Shown here: one piece after another, positions 5,337 to 5,630 of the stretch
How the letters are laid out: the number at the start of each line of letters is the position of its first letter
How positions within the stretch are numbered: position 1 is the stretch's first letter
Source of the DNA: Chloroflexota bacterium
GTDB taxonomy: Bacteria; Chloroflexota; Dehalococcoidia; JACQUE01
Assembly (NCBI GenBank): GCA_016210425.1
Contig: JACQUE010000237.1
Span: 1-5,630, forward strand
Direction of reading: 5' to 3'
DNA: 5,630 bases
Notes under the pieces: generated by a model
Databases searched by the model: none
What the model saw: the letters and a program-made list of their open reading frames with translations, nothing else
Told to the model about the DNA's origin: nothing
Translations under genes and position numbers: made by a program

Positions 5337-5345
5337 AAGGATACT

Positions 5346-5373
5346 GTAGGGGCGGCTTGCGAGCCGCCCCTAC
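5346..5373. repeat. Perfect 12-bp palindrome overlapping the end of the dehydrogenase gene
   Basis: GTAGGGGCGGCT (5346-5357) and AGCCGCCCCTAC (5362-5373) are exact reverse complements around the loop TGCG. It lies downstream of, and includes, the stop codon (5372-5370) of the minus-strand dehydrogenase, so it could terminate that transcript; no T run follows on the minus strand. The 'TAGGGGCGG..CCGCCCCTA' form is also reminiscent of dispersed intergenic repeats. Confidence 0.6.
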
Positions 5374-5630
5374 GAACGTTCTCGTATGGTTGCCGCCAGC
5401 GCCTCCGCGTTAACGCAGTTCGGCAACGGCTCTCCGCGCAGGCCGGCCAGCAGGTTCTCGGCGGCCATCACTGCCATCTTCGTCCGCGTGGCGACGCTGG
5501 CGCTGCCGATGTGCGGGGCAATGACCAGGTTGTCGACGGTGAGAATGGGGTCGTCCAGGGGGATAGGCTCGACTTCGGTTACATCGAGGGCCGCGGCCAG
5601 GATCGTCCGGCTCTTCAGCGCCTCGTAGAG
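5370..5630 (-). CDS. D-2-hydroxyacid dehydrogenase (glyoxylate/hydroxypyruvate reductase type), C-terminal part
   Basis: On the minus strand the frame is open from the window edge (first codon at 5630-5628) to the TAG at 5372-5370, giving the last 86 residues. The rest of the gene, including its start, lies beyond the window. The residues read '[20 protein letters not shown]', '[10 protein letters not shown]', then '[19 protein letters not shown]' and '[19 protein letters not shown]'. This is the C-terminal block of NAD(P)H-dependent D-isomer-specific 2-hydroxyacid dehydrogenases. The catalytic His is His40 of this fragment (in APHIGSAS), and its partner Glu is probably Glu21 in 'DVTEVEP'. 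The GSAS and GEPLPNCVN forms suggest the glyoxylate/hydroxypyruvate reductase group, reducing glyoxylate or hydroxypyruvate. The gene converges on the F420 operon. The substrate is inferred from subfamily resemblance; the superfamily is nearly certain. Confidence 0.88.
   Translation of the reverse strand, partial: LYEALKSRTILAAALDVTEVEPIPLDDPILTVDNLVIAPHIGSASVATRTKMAVMAAENLLAGLRGEPLPNCVNAEALAATIRERS

Noticed and set aside
5386..5628. Plus-strand 80-residue ORF at the right end
   Set aside because: It is the shadow of the minus-strand D-2-hydroxyacid dehydrogenase, whose protein shows clear catalytic motifs.
1..5630. CRISPR array, tRNA, rRNA, IS element or phage module
   Set aside because: No regularly spaced repeats, no tRNA-like cloverleaf noticed, no transposase or phage protein motifs in any convincing frame.

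Overview
This GC-rich window looks like bacterial chromosome, most plausibly from a Chloroflexota (Dehalococcoidia-like) lineage. The basis is the gene mix: coenzyme F420 enzymes of the Rv1855c and NpdG types, an FmdB zinc ribbon, a TIGR01906-type membrane protein, and degenerate palindromic intergenic repeats of a kind I recall from such genomes. The assignment is inference; there is no rRNA or marker gene here. No phage, IS or CRISPR feature was seen.

Layout. (1) Positions 2-664, + strand: the 3' part of a TIGR01906/DUF1461 integral membrane protein. It converges on a small FmdB-family zinc ribbon gene (914-678, - strand). (2) Positions 987-1739, + strand: the most important feature. Two collinear ORFs in the same frame are separated only by one TGA, which sits exactly at the first cysteine of a thioredoxin-fold CxxC active site (TGA-Pro-Gly-Cys). 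I read this as one membrane-anchored DsbA-like selenoprotein with a Sec-Pro-Gly-Cys redox centre and a candidate bacterial SECIS hairpin just downstream of the UGA. Automated annotation would normally split it or call it a pseudogene. An MFS transporter (1745-3004) follows after 5 bases and is probably co-transcribed. (3) Positions 3364-3011, - strand: a small, membrane-segment-free protein made of about five 'FGG' beta repeats, resembling the C-terminal domain of LiaF-type proteins; it ends 6 bases from the MFS stop. (4) Positions 3365-3574: a divergent intergenic region with a candidate extended -10 promoter and a 36-base near-perfect palindrome. (5) Positions 3590-5207, + strand: a two-gene F420 unit, an LLM-class F420-dependent oxidoreductase followed by the NADPH:F420 oxidoreductase that can supply or recycle reduced F420. 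(6) Positions 5208-5369: a strong terminator-like hairpin, a degenerate inverted repeat and a perfect 12-bp palindrome. (7) 5630-5370, - strand: the C-terminal end of a D-2-hydroxyacid dehydrogenase (glyoxylate/hydroxypyruvate reductase type) whose stop codon lies inside that palindrome.

A redox theme runs through the window: an extracytoplasmic thiol/selenol oxidoreductase, an F420/NADPH hydride-transfer pair and an NAD(P)H-dependent 2-ketoacid reductase. I see no evidence that they form one pathway. The best candidate for something overlooked is the UGA-containing DsbA-like gene.
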